A stretch of DNA of 64,000 nt from Sporosarcina luteola (GCF_023715585.1 NZ_JAMBOK010000001.1:1612001-1676000), one strand, 5' to 3'. Numbered from the stretch's first letter, positions 42,425 through 53,107 are shown. A program made the numbers and translations. The notes: generated by a model from the sequence alone, not told the origin.

Positions 42425-44269
42425 TTAGTTGATGAATTTGATTTCAGCAAGGAAGTTATAGATGATTTTCGCCATTTGCCCACGGTTTGCATCCGCGTTC
42501 GGACGGAATGTGTCATCAAGGTAGCCGTCAAGTAGGCCAGCTTGGTAGACGCGTTCAACGTGTTTACGTGAAGCTGCACCGATTTCCTTGCTATCTTTGA
42601 ATGCAGTCAAAGCTTTCTTCTTATCGAAAGTCACTTTGTCTGTACCGACATAGTCGATTGCACGGCTGATCATGATTGCCGCTTGGTCACGAGTGATTTC
42701 TTCGTATGGACGGAATGAGCCGTCTGTGTAACCTGCAACGATTCCAGCTTCAACAACTGCAGCGATTTCGCCGTTTTGGTTGAACGCTTGGCTTGCAGAT
42801 ACGTCCTTGAAGGAATTCGCTGTTTTGTCCATAGCAACGATACCTAGCCCGCGGGAAAGGATTGCTGCGAACTCACCACGAGTGATCTTCAACGTCGGAG
42901 CAAATGTCGTCTGAGTTTTACCGTTTACAACCATGCGGGAAGCCAATTTGTCAACGTACTCCTCCGCCCAGCTTGTACCTTTAGTAATATCAGTGAACGA
43001 CTTCGAATGCTCGATCAACGTGTACACAGAGTTCGTTGAACGATAAAGATTAGCTGTTGTATCACCAGAAACGTAAGTTGGAACAGCTGTCACTTTACCT
43101 TTCGCATCCACAGTTACACCTACAGTCGTAGCTGCATTCAATTTAGCAGCTGCAGGCAATGTACGTTTGATTGGAGTCGGGAATACAGTCAATGCTACTG
43201 ATTTGCCGCCTGGCGCTACAACGGATACGTTGAAGTCGTAAGCATCAGCAAGCACTTTGTAAGCTGTTTTGCTGGCAAGTGGGTTGTCTACTTTTTTAAC
43301 AGAGACATTTAGCCTCAATTCGACAGAAGCAACACCCAAGTCCTTTGCAACCGCAGCTAAGTCAAATGCATTAACTGGCAATTCATACGATACATTACCG
43401 AATTGAAGAACTACTACAGCATCGCTGTTTTTCTTATCAAGTGCAGCTAGGATTGTTGCAGGAATTTCTACATTCGTTGTACCTGCTTGTACTTTAATCA
43501 CAAGCTCTTCGACTTTAGCCGCTTTTTCAATTGCATCGATAACTGCTTGTGGATTGCTGTTCACAATTGATCCATCAACTTCAACAGTGACATCGCCCGT
43601 TATCGGCGGAGTCACCGGTGGGATTGGCCCTGGTCCCGGTCCCTGATTTAAAGAATTTAAATACGCAGTAAATTCGGATTGAATTCCGTCTAATATACCA
43701 ATTGACGGAACTTTAACTACTGGCTTCAAACTCTCAGGCACTGGATTTTTTTTGTAAACAGCTTCAAGTTCACTATATAGACCTGAACCTAGTAGATTTC
43801 CATATTGATCGGCTTCTAGTCCGCTTACAGCCTTTACAAGCCCATTAATTATGGCAGTGTAATAAGTGACCAGCTCTTCGGAAGTTACATCTTCTTTAAC
43901 ACCTCTAACATCCTCTTTAAAAGCCAGATATCTAGATTCTAGTTTTTCAGAAGTAATCTCCTCACCCCGTGTAGTAGACAACAATTTCGTGTATGAGGTT
44001 TTCAGATTTTCTACATAGCCTTTTTCAATTGATTGCTCCGGATTCTTTGCTAATACATTCATTACAATTCGTACCAGTTCTTGCTTTTTGCTATCAAGAG
44101 AGTTGAACTCTGTGACAAAGTTCTCAATAGCTACTTTTTCACCAATAGTTAGTGTAGCTGTTGCACTTGCTTTTTCTACACCAAAACCTATTGATAATAC
44201 AGGAGTCAATGCCATAGTTCCAATCATTACTGATTTCAATACTTTTGTACCGTTATTTTTTCCGGACAT
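42425..44269 (-). CDS. Surface protein with C-terminal SLH triplet, helical N-terminal domain
   Basis: 614 aa. Signal peptide (KSVMIGTMALTPVLSIGFGV) followed by an all-helical charged domain (about 40-195), a proline/glycine hinge (NQGPGPGPIPPVTPPITGD), beta-rich modules (about 230-420) and three SLH repeats at about 430-614 (TFAPTLKITRGEFAAILSRG, GYTDGSFRPYEEITRDQAAI, GYLDDTFRPNADANRGQMAK). The effector part is not recognised; the architecture suggests an adhesin or structural S-layer-associated protein. RBS GAGGGGTG. It has a likely sigma-A promoter and lies downstream of a probable small RNA. Confidence 0.88.
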   Translation of the reverse strand: MSGKNNGTKVLKSVMIGTMALTPVLSIGFGVEKASATATLTIGEKVAIENFVTEFNSLDSKKQELVRIVMNVLAKNPEQSIEKGYVENLKTSYTKLLSTTRGEEITSEKLESRYLAFKEDVRGVKEDVTSEELVTYYTAIINGLVKAVSGLEADQYGNLLGSGLYSELEAVYKKNPVPESLKPVVKVPSIGILDGIQSEFTAYLNSLNQGPGPGPIPPVTPPITGDVTVEVDGSIVNSNPQAVIDAIEKAAKVEELVIKVQAGTTNVEIPATILAALDKKNSDAVVVLQFGNVSYELPVNAFDLAAVAKDLGVASVELRLNVSVKKVDNPLASKTAYKVLADAYDFNVSVVAPGGKSVALTVFPTPIKRTLPAAAKLNAATTVGVTVDAKGKVTAVPTYVSGDTTANLYRSTNSVYTLIEHSKSFTDITKGTSWAEEYVDKLASRMVVNGKTQTTFAPTLKITRGEFAAILSRGLGIVAMDKTANSFKDVSASQAFNQNGEIAAVVEAGIVAGYTDGSFRPYEEITRDQAAIMISRAIDYVGTDKVTFDKKKALTAFKDSKEIGAASRKHVERVYQAGLLDGYLDDTFRPNADANRGQMAKIIYNFLAEIKFIN

Positions 44270-44307
44270 TCCTACACCCCTCTATATTTTTTTACTACAT
44301 AATTAAT

Positions 44308-44336
44308 AGTCTAATATAAAACACAATTCTTAACAA
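44308..44336 (-). promoter_or_regulatory. Sigma-A-like promoter of the 614-aa SLH gene
   Basis: On the minus strand TTGTTA (44336-44331), 17 nt and TAGACT (44313-44308), ending 38 bp before the ATG at 44269. Confidence 0.4.
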
Positions 44337-44524
44337 GTAAATATGCATTTTTTGTCGAATTTTAACAATAATTCTTAGTAGAATCTATTCATTCCCTGGA
44401 AAAAGAATGATCAATTTTTACCGCAAATGACAAATCACAGTCTTTATCTTTAAAATTCATTCTTACATTTTTCAACTAGTATAAAAGAAGCATGTTGAAT
44501 TTCCCCTTGTCTAATTACTAATCG

Positions 44525-44650
44525 AAAACCCATCTTATCCCGCAAATCATGCAGGACAAGATGGGTATTAAAGTTTATGGGACCGAGCAATATGTTTCCG
44601 CATACCGCTCTGGAACTCCTCTGGAGTGCCGAATCTTCAGAAAAGACAAT
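44525..44650 (-). ncRNA. Candidate small RNA (about 125 nt) with promoter, two hairpins and terminator
   Basis: Minus-strand transcript predicted from about 44650 (after TTGACG/TAAAAT at 44685-44657). It contains an ACTCC-AGA-GGAGT hairpin (44627-44615) and a second hairpin with GAGC/GCTC arms and GTATG/CATAT inner arms (44610-44585). It ends at a 12-bp stem CCCATCTTGTCC/GGATAAGATGGG (44565-44529) followed by UUUUC. No ORF fits it. It lies between a subtilase gene and an SLH gene transcribed in the same direction, the latter 255 bp further on with a promoter of its own. It could be a trans-acting sRNA or a riboswitch-like leader; it matches no riboswitch class I can recall. Confidence 0.45.
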
Positions 44651-44656
44651 AAATAT

Positions 44657-44685
44657 ATTTTACCATTCATTTCAAATTCCGTCAA
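44657..44685 (-). promoter_or_regulatory. Strong sigma-A promoter of the candidate small RNA
   Basis: TTGACG at 44685-44680, spacer of exactly 17 nt, and TAAAAT at 44662-44657 preceded by TGG (extended -10). It is the best promoter match I noticed in the window, and no ORF start follows within 350 bp. Confidence 0.6.
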
Positions 44686-44717
44686 TGGGTTTTTATTAAT
44701 CTTTTATTGTTTATGAA

Positions 44718-44743
44718 GAAAAAGAGGAGATCTCCCCCCTCTT
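44718..44743 (-). terminator. Terminator of the split subtilase gene
   Basis: AAGAGG (44722-44727) pairs with CCTCTT (44738-44743), extended by the GGAGATCTCC palindrome; U-rich sequence follows on the minus strand. Confidence 0.65.
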
Positions 44744-44755
44744 CCTCACTTTTCA

Positions 44756-47700
44756 TCAATCCAACAATTGCAAAGTATCCAATGCTCGATAAAGCATGAC
44801 TGCCGCTTCTGCGCGTGTTGCATTGTTCTTCGGCATGAATTGACCGTTGTTGCCTTTGATGATGCCAAGTGCTGTCGCTTTGTAGACAGAGCCGATAGCG
44901 AATGTTCCGATTGAACCATGGTCTGCAAAGTTAGTTGGCGTATCAAGGTTTGCTAGTTTCTCTTTGTTTTGGTATTCGATTGCGCGGACGACCATTGCAG
45001 CTATTTCTTCGCGTTTAATCGGTGCGTCCGGATTGAATTTGCCGTCCTTTGTTCCGTTGACAATACCGGCACGGGCTGCCGCTTCAACTCCAGCGTATGC
45101 CCATTTCTTGCTTGAGTTGATGTCACCGAACTTGCCTTCATAGTTCTTCATAGGAAGATCTAGAGCACGTGCAAGCAATACTGCATATTCTGCACGAGTG
45201 ATTTGTGCATTTGGCGCAAAGTTTGTTTCCGTTTTTCCTTGGATAATGCCATTCGCCGCAAGAATATTGATTTCATTCTTGGCGAATGTGTTTGCAATAT
45301 CCTTGAATACTGGTAGTGTTATAGTATTTTCTGCTTTTGGTTTTTCCACTTCAGGCTTCGGAGCCGGCGGGATGAAGATTGGCGGAGCAATTGGACCCGG
45401 AACTAACACTGATGCGCCTCTTTCAAAAAGAACCGCTTCAGAAGTATTGCCAGCTGCGTCATGAACGAATACTGTCACTTTTACAGAGTTGGTAATCTTA
45501 TTGAATTCTACCGCGTCGATGTTGAAGTTGAAAGAACCGTCCTGTTTCAATTGAATAGGTTTTTTCCCAGTTCCGACTCCGTTAATTGAAGTTTCATATG
45601 ATACTTTCAACTTTTCATTCAAATCATACTCAAGTCCATACTTGGAAAGTACTGCATTATAATCAATATATTTATCTTTGACTTTTCCGATTACACTTCC
45701 AACATGAAAAGATCCTTCAATAACCGGAGCAGTTGATTTTACAACAATCGGTCCGACGTAATCACCTATAATGGGCGGGTTACCGGATGCCGTTTGTGCA
45801 GTGTAATCGATTGTGTAGAGTCCGTCCGGAATCTCTTCCGCACCCTCACCGTCCCATGGGGTGTATTGTCCATTGACCACTAACTGGTAGGAGCCCGTCT
45901 TCAGTGATGTACCCCAATGCAGATAGCCAATCCAGCCGTCTCCGTACAAGCCACCCTCAGGATCCGTCATGTCCCACAACTCAATGTTATTTGTTGTGAC
46001 GTCGCCCGTAATCGTGAAATAGAGCACTGCTTCATCTTTCACTCCGTCTCCATTAAAGCTTAAGTCTGTGTCCGTGATTTTCATGTCTTTTATTGCAGTT
46101 GCCGCTGCCCCGCTGAAATCAGCTGCGAATGGCAATGAGGCGACCGTGCTGCCGCCTTCGATATTGATATATCCGAGGATTTCAGATCCAGCTGGTACAT
46201 TCGTATTTTTAGAAGCTGTCAATGTAACATTAAGCAACTGCTCTCCAGATAAAGTGAATGTCGGTTTGTCGATTGTGACTGTTGCATCACCGAAGCCTTT
46301 TGTCACTTGGACAGTTGCATTGTAATTGCCGCCGTTGCCATTCATATTTTTCACGAGAAGCTGTTTTGTAACTGAGATATTAGCATCTTTAAGGGATTGT
46401 GGACCGAATGTTACTGTCCCTTTCCTGTTTTCAACGACTGCTCCGTCATTGTTTGCGGTGTCGAGTGCGTATGCAAGGATTTCAGGGTGTGCTGCTTGGT
46501 ATGCTTGGACGCGGCCAGCCCCTTGTGCGAATACGTCGTACTTGCTTGTGTCAAGGACCTTCGCTGTGTTGGAAAGAGCGACTTTTACGTCGAAGGCGTC
46601 CCACGTTGGATTCGCTTGCTTCATGAGCGCCGCGATTCCCGCAATATGTGGGGTGGCCATGGAAGTTCCCGTTTTACGCGCATACGCTTGCTCATAAGTT
46701 GCTCCTGGGATATCCGCTTTGTACATAGGAATCGTCGACATGATGTTCGTTCCTGGTGCTGTGACGTCAGGTTTAATGTCGAAGTTCGGTGTGGACGGTC
46801 CGCGTGAGCTGGAGTTGTTCACTTCGTCGCCTGCTGTCATTGTTTTGCCGAAATTGGCGAACGAGATTATGCTTGCTGCTTTTGCAAGTGCTGCACGAAT
46901 GGCTTGGCCGTCTGTTTGGGACATGTCGAATGTCGGTATGAATTCGAAGTCATTGCCTAGGAATGTGCCGGATGGGCCAGGTGCGCCTGCTCCGCCCGCG
47001 CTGTTATGGACGATGATGGCGACTGCGCCCTTCTCTTTCGCAGCTGCGATTTTATCGACGAAAGCGATTCCGCCGCGCGAGACGAGTACGACTTTGCCGG
47101 TGACATCAAGTCCTGCATAGTTTTCTGCTGAACCGAATCCAGGGACTGTAACGAGGCTGTACTCGCCGTCAAGTTGAGTCGCGAGGTTCGCACCGTATGT
47201 CGTGCCCATCAGATTGAGCTTTTTTGAGAGGTTATAGCTACCGGCGTTGATGTTGATGTCGCCGAAATAGTGTGCTTCAGGGTTCGTCGTGTTTCCGACT
47301 GCGATGCCGAGGCGGGCTGTGGCTGGTGTGCCCATAGTTCCACGGTTCGGTCCGGAATTTCCTGTAGCGACGACTGAGATTGTGCCTGCCAGCATTGCAT
47401 TGTTAATGGCGAATGATCCAGCGTCTGTTTCAGTGTTGGCACCGCCGCCTAGTGATAGGTTGATGACGTCCATACCTTCTTGGACCGCTGTGTCGATTGC
47501 GGCGATGATGCCTGATGTGGATCCACTGCCGTATGCGCCGAGTACGCGGTATGCGTAAAGGTCGACTTTCGGTGCGATCCCTTTAATGCCGTATTCGTTG
47601 TTGCCGATTGCGGCTATTGTTCCCGCAACGTGTGTGCCGTGGGATGTGTAGAAAGCGCTGCCGTTCTCGTTGAATTCTGGAGTGCCTGCGGGACGTTCCA

Positions 47701-48558
47701 CTGGCGACGTTTCGGATGCATCGTCATCCGCACGTGGCTTTGTGTAGGTGCTGCTGTGCGGAATAAAGTTTTTGCCACCCTTGTAAATTCCTTGGAAGTC
47801 TGGATGGTCGGCGTCGATGCCTGTGTCAAGGACGGCGATTTTGATGCCCTGTCCTTCAAGTCCTTCATTCCATAGTGTTTCGATTCCGAGGAAGCCTATG
47901 CTTGTATCCATGTTTGCAGTGATTCTTTCATTTACCGTAGACAGCAGCTCTGTGGATTCAACGTCTGTCAATTCTTTTTTTTTTCTTTATACTCTTCCGC
48001 GGTTGCCCCATCTATCTCATCTTCAAAAGCGTGAACAATTGCATCTGGTTCAACTAGTGTAACGCCTTTTACTTTATGCAGCTTTTTTAGATCATCCGCT
48101 TTAACTTTTGCTGCAAAACCATTTAATACATTATTGAACGAATAGCCTTCTTCATAGGAAACTCGAATTGCTCTCATTTCCTTTTTAACAGTTGTTTGTT
48201 GAGCATTAACTTTTTGCCTAACCTTTTTTTCTTGCGCGACAGTGAAGCTTTTACCTGTCATTTTACTAATACCTTTTTGCAGACCGACTGGTGTTTCTGA
48301 AAGATGAACGATCACATCAACTTTCTCGTCACCCGAAAGCCTTCTTAAGTCCTCGTGCAATATTGGACCGCCATTTGCCAATTTCATTTGTTCAGCAATG
48401 GCGGCTTTTATTTGTAAAATATCTTCGCTCTGAGTTTTTGTTCCAAACGTCTTTACTTCCTCTGCATAGGTGTTTAATGAGAATGGTATTAACATGGACA
48501 GAACCAAAACGGAAGCCAGGATACTTCTTAATACTTTTAGAACCTCTTTCTTTCTCAA
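44756..48558 (-). CDS. SLH-anchored subtilase (S8), reading frame split at an A10 tract
   Basis: Two abutting frames make one protease. Frame 1 (48558-47968, TTG start with AAAGGGG upstream, 196 aa) holds the signal peptide and an I9-type propeptide (KVDVIVHLSETPVGLQKGIS, NNVLNGFAAKVKADDLKKLH). Frame 2 (47971-44756) holds the mature S8 domain with Asp (IKIAVLDTGIDADHPDF), His (TSHGTHVAGTIAA) and Ser (RKTGTSMATPHIAG), an inserted PA domain, FN3-like modules and three SLH repeats in the last 185 residues. The break is at ten consecutive A residues (47984-47975); one extra A restores the frame, giving about 1,270 aa. All catalytic residues are intact. It may be a phase-variable or slippage-rescued gene, or a recent mutation. 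Confidence 0.85.
47975..47984 (-). other. A10 homopolymer at the subtilase frame break
   Basis: The minus strand reads AAAG, ten A, then GAATTGACA. With ten A the frame meets TGA at 47968; with eleven A it continues as KKKELTDVES into the catalytic domain. Runs of nine or more A are prone to polymerase slippage. Confidence 0.9.
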
Positions 48559-48747
48559 ACCTTTTAACCCCTTTATCTTTTTATGCGCTACCAAAGTTGC
48601 GAGATCTAAAATCAAAAACTATGCAACTATAATACTATAACACGGGTTGATAGATTTTGGTATATTCAGGTGACAAAAAATAGAAAAAAGTTTTGTTTTT
48701 TTAATTCAATCGGTTACTATATGTATTTAATTGATGAAACAATAAAA

Positions 48748-48771
48748 AAGAGGAACCCGAAGGCTCCTCTT
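48748..48771 (-). terminator. Terminator of the 1440-aa subtilase gene
   Basis: AAGAGGA (48748-48754) and TCCTCTT (48765-48771) form the stem; the minus strand continues with TTTATTG. Confidence 0.75.
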
Positions 48772-48784
48772 CTATCTCCTATTC

Positions 48785-51700
48785 TCACTGTAGCAATTGC
48801 AATACATCCAATGCACGGTAGAGCATAACAGCTGCTTCAGCCCGTGTTGCATTGTTTTTCGGCATGAATTTGCCATCATTCCCTTTAATGACACCGAGTG
48901 CTGATGCTTTGTAGACAGAGTCAATCGCGAAAGTGCCGATTGATCCATGGTCACCAAAGTTAGTTGGTGTAACTAGGTCCGCGAGTTTTTCTTTGTTTTG
49001 GTATTCGATTGCACGAATGACCATCGCAGCGATTTCCTCACGTTTGATTGGTGCATCCGGGTTGAATTTCCCGTCTGTTGTTCCGTTAATAATTCCGACG
49101 CGAGCCGCTGCTTCCACGCTTGCAAACGCCCATTTTTTGCTTGAGGCGACGTCCTTGAATTTACCTTCGTATTCTTTTAATGGAAGGTCAAGAGCACGCG
49201 CAAGCAATACGGCAAATTCAGCACGGGTAATTTGAGCATTCGGTGCAAAGCCAGTTTCTGTTTTACCTTGGACTATGCCTTTTGCTGCTAATACGTTGAT
49301 TTCTTTAGCCGCAAATGTGTTTGTAATATCTGTGAAAACAGGCGGTGTGATTGGTTTTGGATTTTCAGGTTTTGGTTCTTGTGGATTTGTTACCGGAGGA
49401 ACATACCCACCTCCACCGTTTCCTGGATTTACAACCACTTCATCCGTTTTTTCAATTTCTACGACTTTAGTAGTTTTATTTCCTGCTAAATCTTCTACTT
49501 CAAAAGTGAATTTGTTTTTACCGTCTTTCAACGTTAACTCGAATTCCACGTCTTTATTGAAATCTTTCAGGCCATATGGCGATGTAAGATCGTGACGGTA
49601 TTTCTCGTTTCCATTAACAGTTAGACGGATATCATCAAAGTTGTCTTTGATGTTAACAGTTACTTGCACTTTATTTTCCTTCGTCTTAGCTGGAGGATTT
49701 CCTTTTACAGTAACAACCGCTGCTTTCGTATCGACAAATACTCTGCGCGCAATCTGCATTTCATTGCCGAACTTATCGACTGCCGACACTTTAATAGTTT
49801 GGTATCCATCTTTAAAAGTCAGTGTGTGGGAGAATTTAACTCCATCAAATACGTCTGCTTTATTTCCATTAATTGTAACAAGCGCTACTTTCGAATCGTC
49901 TTCTACTGTTCCTTTCACCGTAACCTTTTCCGAAGCGAATACGGAGTTGTTGCCTGGCGACTGGATTTTGATGACTGGATGGCCATCTTCTTCTTCACTT
50001 TGAATGTTTAATTCATAATCTGTAAAGTTGGATGCACTGTCCCATACTCTGACAATCAATAGATCTTTGCCATTCAACGCGTTATCAATCACAAAATTAT
50101 CTACAGAGGCTGTGAGTTCTGAAAGTGATTTGCCATTTAAGATTACTTCCCATTTTTCCGTACCTGTTCCGTCTTCATTGTCTTTGAAATCTAGAACAGA
50201 GATTGTTTTCTTCTCCTCATCAAATGCGACTTTAGCAGTCGGACCAACAGTATCCACTTTTACTGGGAATATAATCGATTGCCATTTCGCTCCTTCAAAG
50301 TCGATAACTCCACTTAACTCGATAAAGTATTCGCCATCCTGAACAATTTCACCATCCACTTTACCATCCCAACCATAATTCGGATTATACGTGTATGGAT
50401 TCGCCGTTGCACTCTTTATATAATGCTTTCTTAGACCTTCGTCAGTTCTTATTCTACGAAGCTCTTTTCCGTCTTTATCTAAAACGGATACTTTAAATTC
50501 CTTGGCGTTTCGGAATAGAGAGAATACCGGTATGGCTTGGTCTCGAATTCCATCATCATTTGGTGAGAAACCAATACGATCTATATCAAATTCCTCTTCT
50601 GCCATGATGAAGTTGCCTTGCTCATCCGCGAGAGCTGTATATCCCCAATAAGTCATATCTTCCCATGCAAAGGAATCAAAAATTGGTGCAGTATCCCAAT
50701 TACCGTTAAATCCGAAGAATGGAACCGTTAGTGGAACATTTCCCGACACTTCTTCATTTGCATCGGTTAGAGTAACGAAACCGTCTAAGAAGAAACCGTA
50801 TTTATAAATCTTCGCTACCTCTTCTGCAATATTTGTAAGATCCACTGTAACCGTTATTACAGCAGACTCATTAGCTGGAATTATTACGGTCGAAGGTGCA
50901 TCTATTTCAGCATCCTCACTAGTCAATACATATTGCCCATAGCTTGGATTGTTAGGAATGGTTATATAAATTCCCGCATCAACAGGACTGTCAATTTGAA
51001 GTTGTGTTTTAACGTCATATGTTTTCTCTACATCAGAGAAGTTTTTAGCTTCCAATGTAAAGGAAACTTGGTTGTTTTTAATCTCCTTCAACGCTACTTT
51101 TGCCTCTCCAGTAGCACTGTCGGTAACTACAACGTCTGTTTCGACTGCATTTGCCAGTTGCATAAGACCCGCACCTTGACGTCTTGGTGAAACATATTGT
51201 CCAGCTTTTAATTCTACCGGCTTCGCTGTGTTCATTAATAGGTTCTTCGCAAATTGAACACGCTTTGCTTGTGTAACTTCTGGGAAGTCTTTCATGATCC
51301 TTTCAAAAATTAAAGCTGATCCACCCGCAACGTGAGGGGCAGCCATCGATGTCCCGCTCATGACACCATAGTTATTATCGTTCAACGTTGAGAAGATGTT
51401 GCCTCCAGGAGCTGTAATTTCAGGTTTGAAATCCAGGTTTGGAGTTGGTCCCCATGAAGTGAAACTTGACATCTTTCCAGCTGAAGGATTAGTGATGCCC
51501 CAGAAGTTCCCGTCAAAACTGACCGTTACAATTTTCCCTTCATCTAAAAGCTTTTTCATCGCTAGTCCATCACTTTGCAATGAGGACATGTAAGGAATGC
51601 GAATGGTTGAATCAGAGACCATATTAATTGTTCCGGCAGCATTATTGTATATAATAACTCCTGCTGCCCCAGCCGCTTGTGCATTCAACCCTTTTTCCGT

Positions 51701-53107
51701 AAATGCAATCGCCCCGCGGGATATTAACGCGAATTTACCTGTCAGGTCTTTGCCAGCGAATTCGGATGGATTACCCAATCCTACGTCAACAACTTCAAAT
51801 GTTGATTTTTCACCTTTTAGGGGATCGACATCATTTGCCAATAGATAAATCGCCCGACCTAATTCTTCTTCGCCTACATTATACGTATAACTGTAAGCCG
51901 TTATCTTGCTATTTTCAATGGATGCTACGCCGAATGATTCGTGTGTAACACTTGGAGAGCCTGTTAGACCATAGTCTTGGTTTTCCGCGTATGGATAAAA
52001 GAATCCAGAACCATACATATCTGAGTTTCCAGCAGAAATGGCGACAAGCACACCATTTTCCGTTGCTCTTTTAACTGCTTGTTGTTCTGGACTATTTGCA
52101 TCCACATAACCTGCAGTCGATCCCAAAGACATGTTAATGACATCTGATTCTAACTTAATAGCATCATCAATTGCCTTAATATAGATATCTCCAAATGTTG
52201 AAGGATATAGTGGATCGTTTCCAAATACTTTTAATGCTAATAATTGAGCTTCCGGTGCTACTCCCTTCACTCCACCGTCATCTTCATCTCCATTTGCTCC
52301 GACTGTTCCAGCAACGTGCATTCCATGCATGGATGCATCCGGGCCTATATCCAGAATTTCGTAATTCCTGTCCATATAGTTATAACCAAATGGAACTTTA
52401 TTCGTATAGTACTTTCCATCTTCAATTGAACCGTTAGCCAAATGGTCTTCAACTAGCTTTTGAGTAATTGAACCATTCACTCCTGGTGACAAAACCATAT
52501 CCTTATGATTTGGATCAATACCTGTGTCAATGATTCCGACAACCATTCCTTTACCATTGAAATTATAATCATTCCAAACGCGTTGTGCTAGTACTAATTC
52601 TTTGGAATGAATCATTTCAGGTTTTACTTCTGGTCGTTGGTATTCAGTAGACTCATAGACAGCTTTAACACCTTTTATGTCTGCAATTTCTTTAACAAAT
52701 TCTGCATCTACTTCAGCCGAAAATCCGTTGAACACGGTAGTGAACCTCTCCAAATATTCGATTGTAGGTGCCACTTTTGTAACATTGGCTTGTACGCTCA
52801 TTTGATCTGACTCAACTGCTGCTTCTAGTGTATTACGTTCAGCTGTTGAGATTTCTTTATAAAGAAGTCCCTTTTTCGTTGCCGTTTCAATTGCTGGTGC
52901 CTTCTCAAGTTCCACAATGATTCGGACTTTTTCTTGCGGTTCTACCGGGTTAAGCAACCTATCCGGCAGAGTCCGTTCCGGTTTTTGGATCTCTAGCGCT
53001 GGAATTGTCTTTTGGCCTATTGAAGAACCTGACATTCCAAACGCGACTGAACTCATTGACATGAGAAATACTAGTGTCAATGCAAGAGTTCTTTTTAATC
53101 TCACCAC
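48785..53107 (-). CDS. SLH-anchored Vpr-like subtilase (S8), 1440 aa
   Basis: Signal peptide (LALTLVFLMSMSSVAFG), I9-like propeptide (about 55-155), S8 catalytic domain with D194 (GIIDTGIDPNH), H261 (MHGMHVAGTVGANG), oxyanion N361 (AISAGNSD) and S587 (SGTSMAAPHVAG), and a PA domain inserted at about 400-530. FN3/Ig-like modules follow, then a GNGGGGYVPPVTNPQEPKPE linker and three SLH repeats at about 1250-1440. It resembles Bacillus Vpr extended with a wall anchor. It is a paralogue of the next gene: the SLH triplets are nearly identical. Likely roles are processing of exported proteins or nutrient proteolysis at the surface. GTG start. Confidence 0.93.
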   Translation of the reverse strand: MVRLKRTLALTLVFLMSMSSVAFGMSGSSIGQKTIPALEIQKPERTLPDRLLNPVEPQEKVRIIVELEKAPAIETATKKGLLYKEISTAERNTLEAAVESDQMSVQANVTKVAPTIEYLERFTTVFNGFSAEVDAEFVKEIADIKGVKAVYESTEYQRPEVKPEMIHSKELVLAQRVWNDYNFNGKGMVVGIIDTGIDPNHKDMVLSPGVNGSITQKLVEDHLANGSIEDGKYYTNKVPFGYNYMDRNYEILDIGPDASMHGMHVAGTVGANGDEDDGGVKGVAPEAQLLALKVFGNDPLYPSTFGDIYIKAIDDAIKLESDVINMSLGSTAGYVDANSPEQQAVKRATENGVLVAISAGNSDMYGSGFFYPYAENQDYGLTGSPSVTHESFGVASIENSKITAYSYTYNVGEEELGRAIYLLANDVDPLKGEKSTFEVVDVGLGNPSEFAGKDLTGKFALISRGAIAFTEKGLNAQAAGAAGVIIYNNAAGTINMVSDSTIRIPYMSSLQSDGLAMKKLLDEGKIVTVSFDGNFWGITNPSAGKMSSFTSWGPTPNLDFKPEITAPGGNIFSTLNDNNYGVMSGTSMAAPHVAGGSALIFERIMKDFPEVTQAKRVQFAKNLLMNTAKPVELKAGQYVSPRRQGAGLMQLANAVETDVVVTDSATGEAKVALKEIKNNQVSFTLEAKNFSDVEKTYDVKTQLQIDSPVDAGIYITIPNNPSYGQYVLTSEDAEIDAPSTVIIPANESAVITVTVDLTNIAEEVAKIYKYGFFLDGFVTLTDANEEVSGNVPLTVPFFGFNGNWDTAPIFDSFAWEDMTYWGYTALADEQGNFIMAEEEFDIDRIGFSPNDDGIRDQAIPVFSLFRNAKEFKVSVLDKDGKELRRIRTDEGLRKHYIKSATANPYTYNPNYGWDGKVDGEIVQDGEYFIELSGVIDFEGAKWQSIIFPVKVDTVGPTAKVAFDEEKKTISVLDFKDNEDGTGTEKWEVILNGKSLSELTASVDNFVIDNALNGKDLLIVRVWDSASNFTDYELNIQSEEEDGHPVIKIQSPGNNSVFASEKVTVKGTVEDDSKVALVTINGNKADVFDGVKFSHTLTFKDGYQTIKVSAVDKFGNEMQIARRVFVDTKAAVVTVKGNPPAKTKENKVQVTVNIKDNFDDIRLTVNGNEKYRHDLTSPYGLKDFNKDVEFELTLKDGKNKFTFEVEDLAGNKTTKVVEIEKTDEVVVNPGNGGGGYVPPVTNPQEPKPENPKPITPPVFTDITNTFAAKEINVLAAKGIVQGKTETGFAPNAQITRAEFAVLLARALDLPLKEYEGKFKDVASSKKWAFASVEAAARVGIINGTTDGKFNPDAPIKREEIAAMVIRAIEYQNKEKLADLVTPTNFGDHGSIGTFAIDSVYKASALGVIKGNDGKFMPKNNATRAEAAVMLYRALDVLQLLQ

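Noticed and set aside
40840..42579. Long 579-aa version of the SLH-transglycosylase
   Set aside because: The upstream 98 codons overlap the previous gene's end and terminator and hide the signal peptide; the TTG at 42285 has a strong RBS.
44525..44650. Known riboswitch class (c-di-GMP, c-di-AMP, SAM, preQ1, THF)
   Set aside because: None of the conserved cores I can recall is present; recorded as an unclassified RNA instead.
44756..48558. Two independent genes (inhibitor and protease)
   Set aside because: The 196-aa part ends exactly at a homopolymer and the protease half has no RBS or signal peptide, so a single broken gene is the better reading.
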